From Trichostrongylus colubriformis (taxonomy: Eukaryota; Nematoda; Chromadorea; Rhabditida; Trichostrongylidae), in contig OZ022258.1 of NCBI GenBank assembly GCA_963978905.1, positions 40,408,591 to 40,472,590 on the forward strand: 64,000 nucleotides of DNA. The letters run 5' to 3'. Shown in pieces: positions 1 through 12,404 of this stretch. How positions within the stretch are numbered: the first letter of the stretch is position 1; each line of letters starts with the position of its first letter. The notes under the pieces are model-generated. The model saw only the letters and a list, made by a program, of their open reading frames with translations, was not told where the DNA came from and ran no database searches. The position numbers and the translations under genes are program-made.

Positions 1-443
1 TCCTAACAAATGATATCGTCGTCTCCTTCATCGAGTGCGTCGATGGTATACCAATGCCCAGCTCAAATTTTCTAATTTGGGTCAAAACTTCGATTGGGCT
101 GGAAACTCACCCGTAGGGTTAGTTCGACCTCCTGAACACGAACATCAAATCCGTTTCGCGCAAAAAGGCCTCGTCGTGCGCTATGAGCGCTCAAATGCCA
201 GGAAATTGGACTGTCAAACTTGCCGAAAACTGGCAATAGAGGGCAGTTCAGAAATCTAAATGTGATTTATTTTATTTTTATAAAAATTTGTCCTCAGTGG
301 GGATCGAACCATCAACCCCGTTTTTGGCATTTATAGGGCCGCGCAGCAAAAATGGACATCATTTATATGATTCTTGTACGTACCTCCATACATGCAAAAA
401 ACAGCTTTCAAAAAGCTCGTCATGAGTTGGAAGACCTTACTCG
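1..443 (-). mobile_element. TIR element T1, one end (T family), cut by window edge
   Basis: This is the inverted counterpart of the left 470 bp of the element at 38128-39473: bases 1-290 match 38300-38600 in reverse complement and 290-443 match its terminal repeat. The end at 443 reads CGAGTAAGGTCTTCCAAC on the minus strand and is followed by TCA, consistent with the 3-bp target duplications of the other copies. No protein is encoded; the 74-codon frame at 35-259 is not supported as a gene. The other end lies outside the window. Confidence 0.7.
301..349 (-). promoter_or_regulatory. tRNA-like pol III box A and box B in T1
   Basis: On the minus strand TTGCTGCGCGGC (338-349) resembles an A box and GGTTCGATCC (301-310) is close to a perfect B box; the spacing is tRNA-like. 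The same pair occurs in the homologous element at 38223-38271. Promoter activity is an inference. Confidence 0.45.
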
Positions 444-3079
444 TCAGGTCCACACGCGGTGCGCTGATCGATAGCGAGGGGTCGACTTAGGTCTACAGTC
501 AATTAGCACAGGAATTGAGTCGAAACAATGTGATGATCATGAAAACCGAGAGTCACACACTTAGTTGGCCACTCTACAATGCTCGATGGCAGCATGTGCG
601 CTGTTGAAAATGATTAACAAAATCTGACTCAATAACGCCCATTTTCAATGGATACACACATTTTTCCACTTGAAAAGGGCAAAATCTGAATAATATCTAT
701 AGCGCATGGGGCAATATGAAGGCTTTTCCTTCTATAGAGTGTGTTTATCTTAATAGTCACAAGTGGTCGAAGCTGGACTTTGAGAAGGTTATGTTTATGA
801 TACTGTACTGGTCGACTGTTCGAATTTAAAAAAGCACCTATATCACTCAGCATAAAAAGGCATTTCGAAAGTTAGCAGAATATGCCATTACTACTTCCTC
901 ATGCAATTGTAGCAAGGTCTCTCTCTTGAAATGCAGAGCTATGGACACATTCCAAGCTTGAAAAAAATTCTAAAATACAACTTTCAGTTGAATGCTGCTA
1001 AATCCTTGCATGAGAACATGCTCTCTTCGAATGAAGGGTATTTCCGGATGTGAAGCTTCTTTGTCGAAAGTCACAGTCGAAGTGGAGGGCTTACGGTTCC
1101 GTAGCGTTGACGAGAACTGCTCGTGGTACTTTGAGGCAAAAATTTGCGAAAACCTCGAAAATTATGCCGAAGAAAAGAAGAAAAAAGGTAGTTCCACAAT
1201 CTCTCACATTTGGCGCTTTCTACTCGTACCTTCTTCAAATTATTTGGAGAACTTTGAAGAAAGTTATTGCAAAAAAACGGAGAAATTATAGGGTTTCCGT
1301 TTTTTGGCGTCGATTGACCATGAATTAGAGCGGTATTGTATGATTGAATAGATCGAGAAGCAGGATTATATGATATAGACAGCTTGAGCGAGGAACCAAG
1401 TAATTATTTAGAAAATGGATCATCCAAAAGCTTAAGAATTTTGAGCAACTATTCCTCATTTTGGTTTTGATTTCTGTTGATGTGGAGATCAAGATCTACA
1501 GGGATCAAACTTTCATGGGAGCATCTAGTATAACTGTCCAGAAATGTAGTCTAATCACCCTTTCTCAAGCCAAAAAAGTCTGCTGTCTTTCAAGCTTCCC
1601 ATCTCCTCCTATGTCGCTAGATAGTTCTCCTCAATTGCCTAGCAATATGGCATCGGCTGGAATAAGAAGGTATTAAGTGCTAGCTGTAGATTCTTTTCCT
1701 TCGCTTTTTTTATGCAGTCTTACAAATGCAAAGCGGCATCTCAATGTGCTTTTCGCCACTGAGTTGGAATGCTTGTGATGAGGATGTATCATTTTATCTC
1801 GCACCCCGTTTCTCTGCTAGATGGAGTCTTCCGGCATTCAAATGGAAGCGTAGTGGGCATCCTCACCATCTCAGCCCCTTATCATCATACTTTCCAATTC
1901 AAAAAGATATCGCTTGACACATTATACTATATAGCAAGGAAACTGATCGGAAACGAGATTCGCAACGTAATGAGAGCAAATATGACGCATCGCCGTGCAT
2001 TGTGCTTTCCTTTGATGTGGAGACGATCAAAACACTCGCCATGAATCGGAGCATCATGTACCTGGTTCCCTCCCACAGTTTACTCGTCAATATTAATCAT
2101 GATCTTTGAAGGTCCGAGTAGTTTCATCTCAGCTTTGTGACACTTATTAATCTGTGCGTCACATCTGTGTGTGTGTATGCTTATTCATCTTATTTGTTTA
2201 CATTCGGCCGTTCCATGTCAACGCTCTGAAACATCAGTGCAACGAAACACATCCCCTAGTTTCTTCTTAAAACAATGTTCATTGAGACAGAAAAGCCACA
2301 AGATAGTTGTGTGTTCCTAGCGTTCTGTTTTGCAAGGGAACAGACGTCCAATTGCAGGATAAATCGCTTCCTGAAGTTTACTTCACAGTGACGGTGACGG
2401 CTTCTGCGGTTCTGGGAGAAGAAGCCTAAACAGTGCTTGCCCGTCATTTACGTAAGACTTCGGTAGTCCGATAATACCTGAGAATGATGCATCGAAAGAC
2501 TCTTTATCACCTTACGGTCCCTACATAGCTACCACTTTTTGACTCAGGAAACATCGATGGCAGCTCTTTTCCACCCACTCCTAGCTCACAGCCGTAAAGG
2601 CGCAGCTCACGATAATTTTCGTGCCTCGTCGCGCTCCATAAATACTCCGGGAGTTAAAAAATCAAGTGTGGAGAAAAAACAAAGGAACTTTTCGAAAACC
2701 TTGAAAATGAAGCGTTTCTGTCTTTTGGTTTTGACGAGTTTGCATTTCAAAAGCAAGTATTCGGACAAGTTTCAAGGCGATCTCTCCAATAAAGCATGCC
2801 CCTCACGCACGCAAAAGCCACCGCTTGCCAGCCGGTTCATTGATAGATGGGTGTGAGCCATCTTAAACGGTGGCCGTCATCTTATTTACATGTTCCTTAC
2901 GCGTTAAGCACCCGTCCTCGCGCCGTGACGATGACACATACTTGACTCTTGTGGAAGGGGTCATCTACTCACTGATGGGACAAAGGTATTCATATTATCG
3001 TGAACTCTGCCTTCGAATCGATAGAGATGGAGGCATCAAAAATCTTTTTCGGGAACCTTTTGCATATCTTGAAAAAAAG
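444..3079. other. Unassigned stretch, no gene recognised
   Basis: Short open frames only, none with a recognisable domain or a splicing pattern I can support. A patch near 2610-2720 resembles 59170-59260 (shared ATAATTTTCGTnnnTCnnCGCG), so part is dispersed repeat. A low-complexity coding exon cannot be excluded. Confidence 0.5.
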
Positions 3080-4461
3080 CTGAGTTTTCAAATTGGAAAA
3101 AAAGGGGAGAAAATGGCATGATAAAAAAGGATTTCTGTATTTATACACTTCAGTCGCTTTGCACCGAACCCATTTTGCACGTCATCGATATGAATCGCGG
3201 GCAGTAGTGTGAGCCAGCGAACTGGTTTGGGTTTTATTGGGAGTTTAGATAGTTTAGAGATCGAAAGTTTTGTACTCAATTGCATCGAGTGGTGACTATT
3301 GTTCACTTGCTGAGCACCTAATTCCTACACATTGATGGAGAATCCATATCCCGATTATCGATGTTTATCGTTTTCGTGAACGCGCTTCACTGTTTGGGAT
3401 TTGACATAGTCTAGCGGTCGATACCTAGTGTTGCTGCCAGTATCGCATCAGAAAATGATTCCAAGTGAAACGCCTGTTTTGCTATCACAATAGGCGTATC
3501 ATGATTACCAATGTCGATCGCAGTATCAAGAGAAATGCACCGTTTTTTTTTTTGGAACGCTAGGCAATGCAGCGGTCGATACGTCGGCCATGGTATCAGA
3601 ACATAAACAAAATACATAAATGTATGTTTACCCAATGACACTGAGCATCGGACGTTTTTTGCTAAAGCGGTGCAAGCGATTAAAAAATTTCATCCCATCC
3701 AATTCATAACAGCTCTTGTCAGCCACTGTGAGTCGTTATCGGTTTCACTGAGGCCCTGTACACATCCCCGTGCCCTACCATACCCGCTAATGCGAATATT
3801 CCACTGCCAGCCGCTAAAGCAAACGGGCCTTGGTGACCTTTCCCTTCTCGTGCTTCTAATCGAATCATGTCAGCCATTATCAGTTTGAATCACCTACTAT
3901 TAATGCCCCCGTCCCACCCTGCTAAACACCCATGAGTGTCAGCGCTCTTGGATCAACGCTAAAGGCGAAACGAATTTGACGACATGTGCCTTCTCATGCT
4001 CCTTATCATATCTTATCGTTATCAAGCTGGTTCACCCACTATTAATGTCCCCGTCCCACCCTGCTAAACACCCATGGGTATCAGCGCTCTTGGATCAACG
4101 TGAAAGGCGAATTAGATTCGACGGCTCTAGCCCTTTACAATCCTTAGCAAATCTTATCACCCGTTATCAAGCTGGATCATCCACCACCAGTGTCCCCGTC
4201 CCACTCCGCAAGAGACCTGTGAGTATGAGCGCTCCAGGATCAGTGCGAAAAGCGAAACGGATTTGGTGACATTTGCCTTCCGAGGCTTCTTATCAGCCTT
4301 TATCAGCTGCTATCACATTCGGTCCACTACCGCTGGATCCCGTTAGGCACCCTCCATATTACTTGTAAAATTCAGCGTCCCAGCTTTGCTGCGACGCGAG
4401 ATATGAATTTCGTGACAGACGGACAAACACACACGCAGATATACTAAGCGAATATATATAC
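3080..4461 (-). mobile_element. Helitron-like element, minus strand, 3' truncated
   Basis: Read on the minus strand, this starts near 4461 with a decayed TATATATATTCGCTTAG terminus, the GT-rich leader and ATATCTCGCGTCGCAGCA. It then carries about four units of the 145-146 bp repeat (3700-4320), the shared middle region, and the internal inverted copy of the 3' terminus (3170-3240). Homology stops near 3080, so the true CTGG end is missing. No coding capacity is seen. Confidence 0.7.
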
Positions 4462-6409
4462 AGCAAAATCCTTGTCGACCCCTTATCACAATCACTCATT
4501 TGTGGACGGACGACAGATCTACCAACAAACCGCATATCGACATGCCGACAAACATAGAAAGTAGGTGGCTTCATAATAAAGAGGTGAAATTGTGGAAGAG
4601 CTATAAGGGGTCGGAGAGGAGCGCAACTTCACGTTCCATAACTGAATGCATGGAAGCTGTTTGCCCCACCTCCAAAGCTCCTTCCCTTCTGTAAACTTAC
4701 GCTATACTTCGTCTCCCCTTCTTCCATTCTCCATGAAAAAGCATCTGCCAACATCTCTTTGGAAAAAAGTCGTAGAAGCGTCCTCTGCACGTTTTTGCAT
4801 CTATGCAAGTCTGCGACATAGTGTGAGGTCTCCCTCCTCGTGACGTGGAAGGTTTCCCTTCTCGTGAACATGAAGTGTGATTAATTTCGTGTAAACGTTT
4901 CAACAGTGACAAAACATGGGTCATACTTGCCTTGAATTGTATTCTCGTTCCAAAAACAACATACAGCGCTCTGCAAAATGATACAGCCACCCATAAATTG
5001 CTCAAAAACTCTGCTTGCAGTGCATCAGATAAAGATCGGAGCCGTTCGTCATACGGGTCAGAAGGTCCATTCTGTGACGGGCTCACCATGATTGAGTGTT
5101 CCATTTGACATGGGATGGTCCATTAACTTACATGGAAACAAGATTTTGGTGAAGATCTCGATACGCATGACAAGAGAAGGGTACGGCGCAAAAAGGCTCG
5201 GTGATCTGAACGAAACGAAAATCCCGAAGATTTCTCGACCCCACACCATGACACCTCCTTCTTTGAAGTTCTTGTTGAAAACTTCAGTTTGTCCCTCTTG
5301 CGATAGCGCCGATCGTCGGGAATGTCATAGCTGAACCCTTTTTTATCAGACAGAGCAATCTGGGAAAAAACAAAAGGGGAAAGGTGTTAAACTTGAGGGA
5401 ATCTCCGGACAATTTGTCATGGTGTGAGATCAAATAATCATTCAAATTTTTGTTTCGTTCTCGAAAGGATGAACCATCCGATTACAGAGCCTTTTTGCGC
5501 CGTACCCTTCTCTTGTCATGCGTCTCGAAGTCTTACCAAAATCTTGTTTCCATGTAAGTTAATGGACCATCCCATGTCAACTGGAACACTCGATCATGGT
5601 GAGCCCGTCACCGAATGGACCTTCTGACCCGGATGACTAACGGCTCCGATCTTTACCTGATGCAGGATTATGTGGGAATTCATGGGGAAAAAAATTCAGA
5701 CCGATTGGAAGGATTCAGGGAGTTTGAAGATGCTGTCATCGAAGCCTGACAGCATGTGGTCTAAAAACATTCTGAAAATCTTTATATGGACCTATATCAT
5801 CAAGATTTGTGGCTATTCGAAGCAATAGAGGACCAAGTGATCGCAAAATCGGCATTTTTCTCTTTTTCGTTGTTTCTCGGTTGACGAATGCATCAGTCTG
5901 TTCAGTGGCTGTATCATTTTGCAGAATGGGAAAAGTGACATTTTCTAAACAAATGAAGAGAAAATTTTTCTATGTTTTTCGGCTACAATTTGATGTTGAT
6001 GCGCGAATGCGCGTCCACACTGGCCACATATTTTACTCAGAGACTTTCTTTGAATCACACTGCGAACAGAGTTTTTGAGCAATTTATAGGTGGCTGTATC
6101 ATTTTGCAGACACTGTACATGGGTTCTTCCTTGACTTTGTCGTTGCCTCGATTGTGTTGAATGGTAGAACTTTTCGCCATTGTTGCTTGCCAGAAATGAG
6201 TAGTCAGTGAGTAAGTCGTCAGAAAAATGAAACAAACTATCGCAACAAACTATAAGGTTGATAAGAACTTTCGTATTTAACCTTGAAGGCAGTGCTAGAG
6301 AAAAATCGGACAAAATGTGAAAAAATTGGTTAGTATGACGTGCAAGATGATCATTTATACAACGGTGAAGAAAGATACGAAATTGAATGATCAGAAACTT
6401 GAAAAATAG
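4462..6409. other. Repeat-derived stretch with large inverted repeat, no gene
   Basis: The region is dominated by the inverted repeat at 5037-5660. The phrase GGCTGTATCATTTTGCAG recurs at about 5903 and 6091 and inverted near 4975, which shows a rearranged older element. The open frames at 4697-5104 and 5945-6415 are antisense readings of these repeats and match no family I recognise. Confidence 0.5.
5037..5660. repeat. Inverted repeat, arms ~165-170 bp
   Basis: Bases 5037-5200 pair with 5488-5660 in reverse complement. Shared landmarks are AGAAGGTCCATTC, GGGATGGTCCATTAACTTAC, CAAGATTTTGGT and GTACGGCGCAAAAAGGCTC. The loop is about 290 bp. Homology probably continues outward (left arm to ~4960, right arm resuming at ~6063 after a ~395 bp interruption). 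It looks like a decayed TIR transposon of unknown family. Confidence 0.7.
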
Positions 6410-6660
6410 AACCACTTACTCGCCACTGACTCTCGACGTGGACGACCATTCCGTCAGGAGGCGGGTAGCCCTGGCGACTCTGCCATTGGCATGTAGCCAA
6501 GCAATCAATGCTCAAAAACAGCGACGAAACAATACAAAAAACTTAAAAGGCATTCCATTGTTAACTACAGACGAGCGAAGACATCGAGTGAGAAATAATG
6601 AAACTGAAAAGAAATAGAATAGAAAAACTCGCAAAGTCTATTGGTGAGCCGCAAAAATCA
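6410..6660 (-). repeat. Dispersed repeat R1, partial copy
   Basis: Minus-strand relative of the element at 9959-10490: TCTCGACGTGGACGACCATT and GCGACTCTGCCATTGGCATG here correspond to the complement of the region around 10290-10350. The same block occurs at 44943-45277 and 63602-64000. No conserved frame. Confidence 0.65.
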
Positions 6661-7439
6661 AAGCCACTCATAAGATAATCAGCTGATTAGAAAAGGGTAT
6701 GCAACGCTCCGTTCACGGAAGCGTGCCGCAATCGCTCCGGCTGTGCCGCTCGCCTCGGCTCCTCCCACCCCGGCGAACCAGGGAAAGCTCGTCGCTAGTA
6801 GGCGAGCTGCCATGGATCAAGGTAGTTCGCCCTGATTAGGCCACCTCCGTCATAGTTTAAAGGGGCGTTTTCGCCCTTTCAGATCCATAATTTTTTGAAG
6901 AATGTCGCTTTCTGGGATTCCAGTCACCCAAATTACCCCTATCACTGTCTTTAAAGCATTCGCATTGGTAGGTGTCGTGTTGGGAGGGGAAGGGGAGGGG
7001 GTAAGACAAAGATGGCGGGTGCTAGCGAGCGACAACTGCTATATTATATGAGAGCCGATAACAAGTGAGTATGATGGATTGCTAACACCGGTTACTTCTG
7101 CTACACGACCACTACAACCCATTAGTGAGGCGAGAACATCGTCAGTATATGGTTTCATTAGCAACAAAACATCGATTGCTAATCTCTTCAAATCACTTAG
7201 TAGTTATGGGTTATTTCAGAGAGATAAAGAAATTGCCCTAAAGTGTGGAAGCTCGATAGGAACTTCGATGTCAATTACAACAGAGCGCCGAACTACTTAG
7301 GTCTCTGAGAAGTTAAGTGCTCGGAATTGCTTCCATTTTACGGTACCCTTATGTAGAATCGAGCGTCATTTCCTTTTTTTTACACCTAGTTTTCCATAGA
7401 AATCTGCCAGATTTTTGAACGAATTTACTATTCGTTTGT
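6661..7439. other. Unassigned stretch with a G-quadruplex candidate
   Basis: No gene recognised. Bases 6982-7001 are four G-runs (GGG-A-GGGG-AA-GGGG-A-GGGGG), a good G-quadruplex candidate on the plus strand. The GC-rich block 6700-6850 has a tRNA-like A-box feel on the minus strand, but I could not support a full SINE. Confidence 0.4.
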
Positions 7440-7677
7440 CAGGTGAATCATAAAAGCACAAAATGGAATACTTCGGCATTCATCTGAGATACTTCGCAAC
7501 AGATGTCTCCTGGCGAAAGGCAGTGACTCTTCAAAGGTACAGTGAGGGATACGAAAAAAGTGGGGCCAAAACACGTGTTCTCTGGAAAGAAATATTCCAT
7601 TTCAGAAGAGGTGATGTGTGGCAAAACTCGCATTGATGAATCGCGATTTGGGGTCTATAACGATCACGCATCACTAA

Positions 7678-8779
7678 CAAGGGAAGGTATTTTACTTCCT
7701 ATGGAACTTTGAAATGAGACCCGGGGGGATCGATAGAGCTTTGAACGCTGATTATTACTGTGGAAACCAAAATTGCTAAATGGCATTCTGAAGCGAGTTA
7801 CGAGGTCAAAGTTCTCCTGTGACTTGCCTGTGACATCTCATGGCGAGGAGCTTCGTCATCAGGATGACTAGCGCATAGCCAAAAATGGCCTCCGTGGCTT
7901 AGTGGTAATGCCTCGGCTGTGCAGGGGCGAGGTCGTGGGCTTGCTTTCCGCCGGTGCGGCTTTTTTTTGCATTTTGTGTTTCATTGTCAGCAGGTGCTTT
8001 TCTTTCACTTCCAAACGTTTCCTTGTATGATATTCGCGCGTGGGGAGTCGAATTACCCCTCTGTGCAAATTTCCAGCCAAATCCAGTTTGCCCAACTTCG
8101 GAAAGTTAGGGGTGGCCAGGGGTTAAGTAAGAGTTTTTGAATTTCCTTCCACAAAAAATCCTACAAGCTGAACAAGATAACCTAAGCATACTTATCACAC
8201 TTGCCCATCACACTAAACGCACGTAACAAGCGCCTAATAAGAGCATTCGCTGGGCAAGGGTCAGCGACTACTCCTTTGTTGAATGGGTTGCCAGCCAAAA
8301 GCCCATCATTTTTTCCGAGATTTGGTCAAATTCTCGAATTGGCTGAAAACTTGTCCCATAGGGTAATTTTATCCCCCAAACACGAAAATCACACTGGTTT
8401 TGCGTGAACACGCATGGCTCGCTCGCTATGGGCTCCCAAACATACCATGAAATGGTATTACTCTTTTTTCAGAAAAACCATAACTTCATTCAGGTAATTG
8501 CTTGACAGATTTTGAATACAGATTTGAGATCAGCATTTTAAAGCGCTTCAGTGATATGTATGTCCATGTATGTCATTGCAAATGGCCATTTCGACAAACC
8601 GTTTGACGGCAAAGTGCATCGCCAATGAGGTGTCACAGGCAAATTTTGACACCTCGTGACTTGCTTCAGAATGTCATTTAGCAATTTTGGTTTTCAAAAT
8701 TATAATCAGCGTTCGAAGCTCTATCAATACCCCCAGATTTCATTTCAAAGTTCCATGGGAAGTAAAATACCTTCCCTAG
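7678..8779 (+). mobile_element. TIR element T3 (1102 bp, TSD TAA)
   Basis: The termini are CAAGGGAAGGTATTTTACTT at 7678 and its imperfect inverse ending CTTCCCTAG at 8779, flanked by TAA on both sides (7675-7677, 8780-8782). The terminal inverted repeats run about 150 bp (landmarks GGAACTTTGAAATGA, TTTGAACGCTGATTAT, CCAAAATTGCTAAATG). The interior carries a tRNA-like sequence at 7887 and two blocks of the family's shared sequence (8030-8150, 8300-8410). There is no transposase. The 3-bp duplication fits a PIF/Harbinger-like mobiliser, but that link is inferred. Confidence 0.8.
7887..7960 (+). promoter_or_regulatory. tRNA-like pol III promoter inside T3
   Basis: TGGCTTAGTGGT at 7895-7906 fits the A-box consensus TRGCNNAGYNGG well, and GGGCTTGCTTTCC at 7937-7949 is a degraded B box. 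It is followed by a T-run and TTTTGCATTTTGTGTTTCAT, the same body seen in T4. It lies 209 bp inside the element, close to its position in T4 (212 bp). Confidence 0.5.
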
Positions 8780-8965
8780 TAAGAGGTGTGCTGCCCTTCA
8801 TTCGTCAAGGGCATTGTCGGCAACTGTGGGACAACTTTCGGAGACGGCTGATTCAGCCTCTTGCTCGTCTGCAGTCTACTTCACCGGCTAGGGACGCAGA
8901 GAGACGAGACAAAGAAAGAATTTTCGTGTTCCTATTTGTCGGATTTTTCGTCGCTTTATTTCGTT

Positions 8966-9958
8966 CGTTCTCTAGGATGTGTGCCATTGTGACAGAAAAT
9001 CCGCGTGGTCGATATGGGATAGTGGAGTTGGAGCGCAATCAGTCCTGTAGCGATTACGCTTAGATTGAGGCGTAGGGCACTGTAAGCGCTTCAAGACTCA
9101 TCCAATATGGTGCGTATAGCTCTTACCATCGAGCCGGAGCCGCACGGAGGCCGCAGCAACGCAAATTTCTCGTCTTAATGGCATATCCCTTGCTCACACG
9201 GCTGAACATCCCTACCTTCATATTCACAGACTGCCAAATTGACCTCCTCCGGTGTCGTTGAAGAAAGGTCAACGGCCGAGTTCAAACCCATATTGCATAT
9301 TACACTCACATAGCTCAGTGAATGTCTTAATGAATTCGACTCAATGAAATAATGATGCTATTTCACTCACCGAGGAATGAAACGAAAAAAAAATTCTATG
9401 AACATCAAGGACAGCCCCTCCCAGCAAGATTCTGACCAGTCATTATTTGGTATAGGGCCATTCCAACGATATCGCTCGTTTCTCCGCCACGTTGCCTTCA
9501 CAGTTGGGAATTCTGTACTGTACTCAATCATCGCGTGCGATCGCAGCTCTTTTTGCTACCTAAACACTGCTGCTAGAAGGGCTACTTTCTAGACACTAAT
9601 TGAGACCTCAATGCCAAAATAACCATCCTCTCCACCGTGGTTCAGGTGCAGCATGAATAATAGACCATAGACATGGATAATAATAGTGTAGACCTACTTT
9701 GGATACAAAAACGGGAATCGCTGATGCCTTCAGCTCCCACCTCCCGTAGCAAATGTCGCGGCCATTCCCCTGTACGAAATTCTTCCCCTGTTGAAGGAAA
9801 CTATATGACTGCATTAAAGGAGAGGTTTATGCAGTATGCACTACGTCTTATATTTCCCTCGACCTCATGCTCTTCTCGCTTGAAGTGGGACAGGAGGTAC
9901 GTGTAAGTGTTTATGGGTGGCTCAGTATATTGGGGAAACAGCTGAAATTACTTGAAGA
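8966..9958. other. Unassigned stretch, no gene recognised
   Basis: No domain, repeat pairing or RNA gene that I can support. The short open frames here are not conserved elsewhere in the window. Confidence 0.4.
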
Positions 9959-10490
9959 CAGCATTAGAGGTAATGCGGTAATGGAGAAATCCCCACAAGA
10001 AGTCACTCACATGGTAGTCCTGGGCCTAAGAAGGCTATCTGTGGCGAAATCCCGGCGAAAAAGCGCCTCTCCAAGCTGTAGAACCCTGCAAAACGCCGCA
10101 GCCATGCAGCGGTTCCGCCTCTTGGACACAGCGGTCCCGCCTCCCGATGACGTGATTCCCGATTAACTGGGGTGGGAGCGGCCAAGGAGATGCGGCAGGA
10201 TCGGAAGTTTTGCGGCGCGCTTTCGCAGTTTTAGCTTGGAACTCACTGTTGTCGTATTTCCAAACATTTCCTTGTAATTACTTGGCAACATGCCAATGGA
10301 AAACTAGATCGGACTACCCGCCTCTTAACCGACAGGTCGTCCGCGTCGAGAATCAACAGTGGAAAGGGGCCCTATATCTTGGGTTTCGGGCCATTTCCAT
10401 CCGTTTTTCCTCCACTATCCTGTTACTGTTCATCTCGACTTTCATATGCACTATTTCTATTACTTTTCGTCCGACTTTCCCCTAATGCTG
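9959..10490 (+). mobile_element. Short-TIR repeat R1, copy a
   Basis: The left end CAGCATTAGAGGTAATGCGG mirrors the right end TTTCCCCTAATGCTG, giving a short (~12 bp) terminal inverted repeat. The interior matches copies at 44269-45277 (+), 63602-64000 (-) and 6410-6660 (-), with landmarks GGCAACATGCCAATGG, GTCGTCCGCGTCGAGAATCA and TTTCCATCCGTTTTT. There is no transposase and I could not establish a clear target duplication, so the superfamily is open. Confidence 0.6.
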
Positions 10491-10927
10491 CCTTTAAGAT
10501 GAAGACCTTATTACCTCTGCTGGTTTTGCCTGAGAAGAAAGGAGAAGGAAACTAGTGGTGGGATAGAAGCGAAAAGATACTAATGCTTATCGAAAGCTTG
10601 TAAGCATTTTGGCAGTGTTTGGGTGTATGCAAAATAGGCTATACGGCTATGTACAGCACACCATACACACTCGGCAACCAATCGCTGAAAACCCAGCGCA
10701 TTACAGGTACCGCCATCATACCATGTAATGCTGACTGGCCGTGTTGTTACAAATACAAAACTCCGTAGATAGCCAACAACGTTATGTTTTGCGCAGATTC
10801 CGCTAGATCTGGATCAACAATCTCGATCCCGAAGGCTATCTGGACGGAATCGAGATCATGAAAACTCTGACGCATTCACATAACCATTCTAGTTAGATTG
10901 ACATGAAACTGATTAACCATCCTACTA
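10491..10927. other. Spacer, nothing recognised
   Basis: No gene, RNA or repeat identified between R1a and the Helitron start. Confidence 0.4.
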
Positions 10928-11099
10928 TCCTACTATATATAATTCGCTTAGTATGTCTGTCCGTGTGTGTGTGTTTGTCCGTCTGTCTGTCACGAAATTC
11001 ATATCTCGCGTCGCAGCAAAGCTGGAACGTTGAATTTTACAAGTGATATAGGGGGTGCCAAGGGAACCCCAGCGGTGGTGGACCGAAAGTGATAGCAGC

Positions 11100-11640
11100 T
11101 GATACGCGCTGATAAGGAGCCTCAAAAGGCGGATGTCATCAAAGTCGTTTCTCCGTTCGGGTTCATCCTAGAGCGCTGACACTCATAGGTGTTTCGCGGG
11201 ATGGGGCAGGAACGTTGATGATGGATGATCCAGCTTGATAACGGTAGATAAGATTCGATAACTAGCGTAAAAAGGCTAGAGTCGTCAAATCGGTTTCACT
11301 TTTCGCATTGGTCCCGGAGCGTTCATATTCACTGGTGTTTTACGCAACGGGACGGGGACATTGATGGTGGGTGATCCTAATTGGAAATGGTTGTTAAGAT
11401 TTGATAAGGAGCATGAGAAGGCAATTGTCATCAAATTCGTTTCGCCTTTCTCGTTGATCTAAGAGCGCTGACACTCATAGCGGTTCAGCAGTGTGGGACG
11501 GGGACATTAATAGTGGGTGGTCCAAACTGATAATGGTTGATAAGATTCGATTAGGGGCATAAGAAGGGGAATGTCACCAGGGCCGGTTCGCTTTCACGGT
11601 TAACAGTGGAATGTTCACATTTGCAGGCATTATAGGGTAC
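11100..11640 (+). repeat. ~146-bp tandem array in Helitron A
   Basis: About four diverged units, each containing GATAACGGTTGATAAGATT, a CGTTTCGCnTTTCGCnTTG block, GAGCGCTGACACTCA and GGGACGGGGACATTAATGGT. The same array is in every larger Helitron copy here. Confidence 0.8.
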
Positions 11641-12199
11641 GGGGATCTCAGTGGCACTGTTGGGTACAGGGGCCTCAATGATAACGGCTTACGGTGGCTT
11701 ATAAGAGCCGTTAGGAATTGGATGGGATGAAATTCTTTTCATCGCTTGATACTACTATACCACCGCTTTGACAAAAGCGTCTGATGCTCAGTGTCATTAG
11801 GTGAACATATTTTGTTTATGTTCTGATATCACTGACCGATCTATCGACCGCTGAATTGCCTAGCGTTCCAAAAAATGGAGCATTTCCTTCGATACTGCGA
11901 TCGACATTGGTAATCATGATACGCCTATATTTGTGATAGCAAAACAGGCGTTTCACTTGGAATCATTTTCTGATGCGATACTGGCAGCAACACTAGGTAT
12001 CGACCGCTAGACTATGTAAAATTCCAAATAGTGAGTATGTTTACGAAAACGATATATCTCTGAGTATTGTCCTGTCCCGAAGCCTCATGCCAATCTAAAT
12101 GTGTAAACAACAATGTGAGGCTCCAAAATTTATTAACAAAAGACTCAAAAGTTTTCACAAGGTGTTTCCAAAAATATCGCAAAAACAATTTGAGTTTAA

Positions 12200-12240
12200 T
12201 GGCTAGCTTTCGGCGCCTAGCGCCTTTCTCAAGCCTGAAA
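12200..12240 (-). ncRNA. Hammerhead-like core, P1 left arm
   Basis: Minus-strand counterpart of the motif at 15858-15896: CTTGAGAAA, a 5-bp stem GGCGC/GCGCC, then GAAA. It is decayed or non-canonical; see the entry at 15858. Confidence 0.35.
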
Positions 12241-12404
12241 TTTTATATATAAAATGCTGCTGCCACCTACCCTATCCTACCCGGTTGCCGGAAGTGGAGC
12301 AGAAATGGTTGACCCACCCTGACCTAACCCTTAAATAGCGTTGACGTGCTGTGACTGTGGTGATATGTGATATCACATTCATTCTGCAGTGCAAGTCACT
12401 GCAG

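Larger units (their letters stand above)
7440..8965. repeat. Dispersed repeat R3 interrupted by T3
   Basis: The flanks of T3 (about 7540-7677 and 8780-8960) together match one continuous stretch at 55180-55485. Shared landmarks are TTCAGAAGAGGT, TGTGGC, AAACTCGCATTGA, GTCTGCAGT and GGGACGCAGAGAGACG. That second locus acts as a paralogous empty site for T3. The nature of R3 is unknown. Confidence 0.5.

Noticed and set aside
6690..6850. GC-rich block with a minus-strand A-box-like TGGCCTAATCAGG
   Set aside because: No convincing B box at tRNA spacing, tail or target duplication.
7270..7330. Phrase GAGAAGTTAAGTGCTCGG resembling part of 5S rRNA
   Set aside because: Match is limited to about a dozen bases, with no 5S ends, length or internal promoter order.
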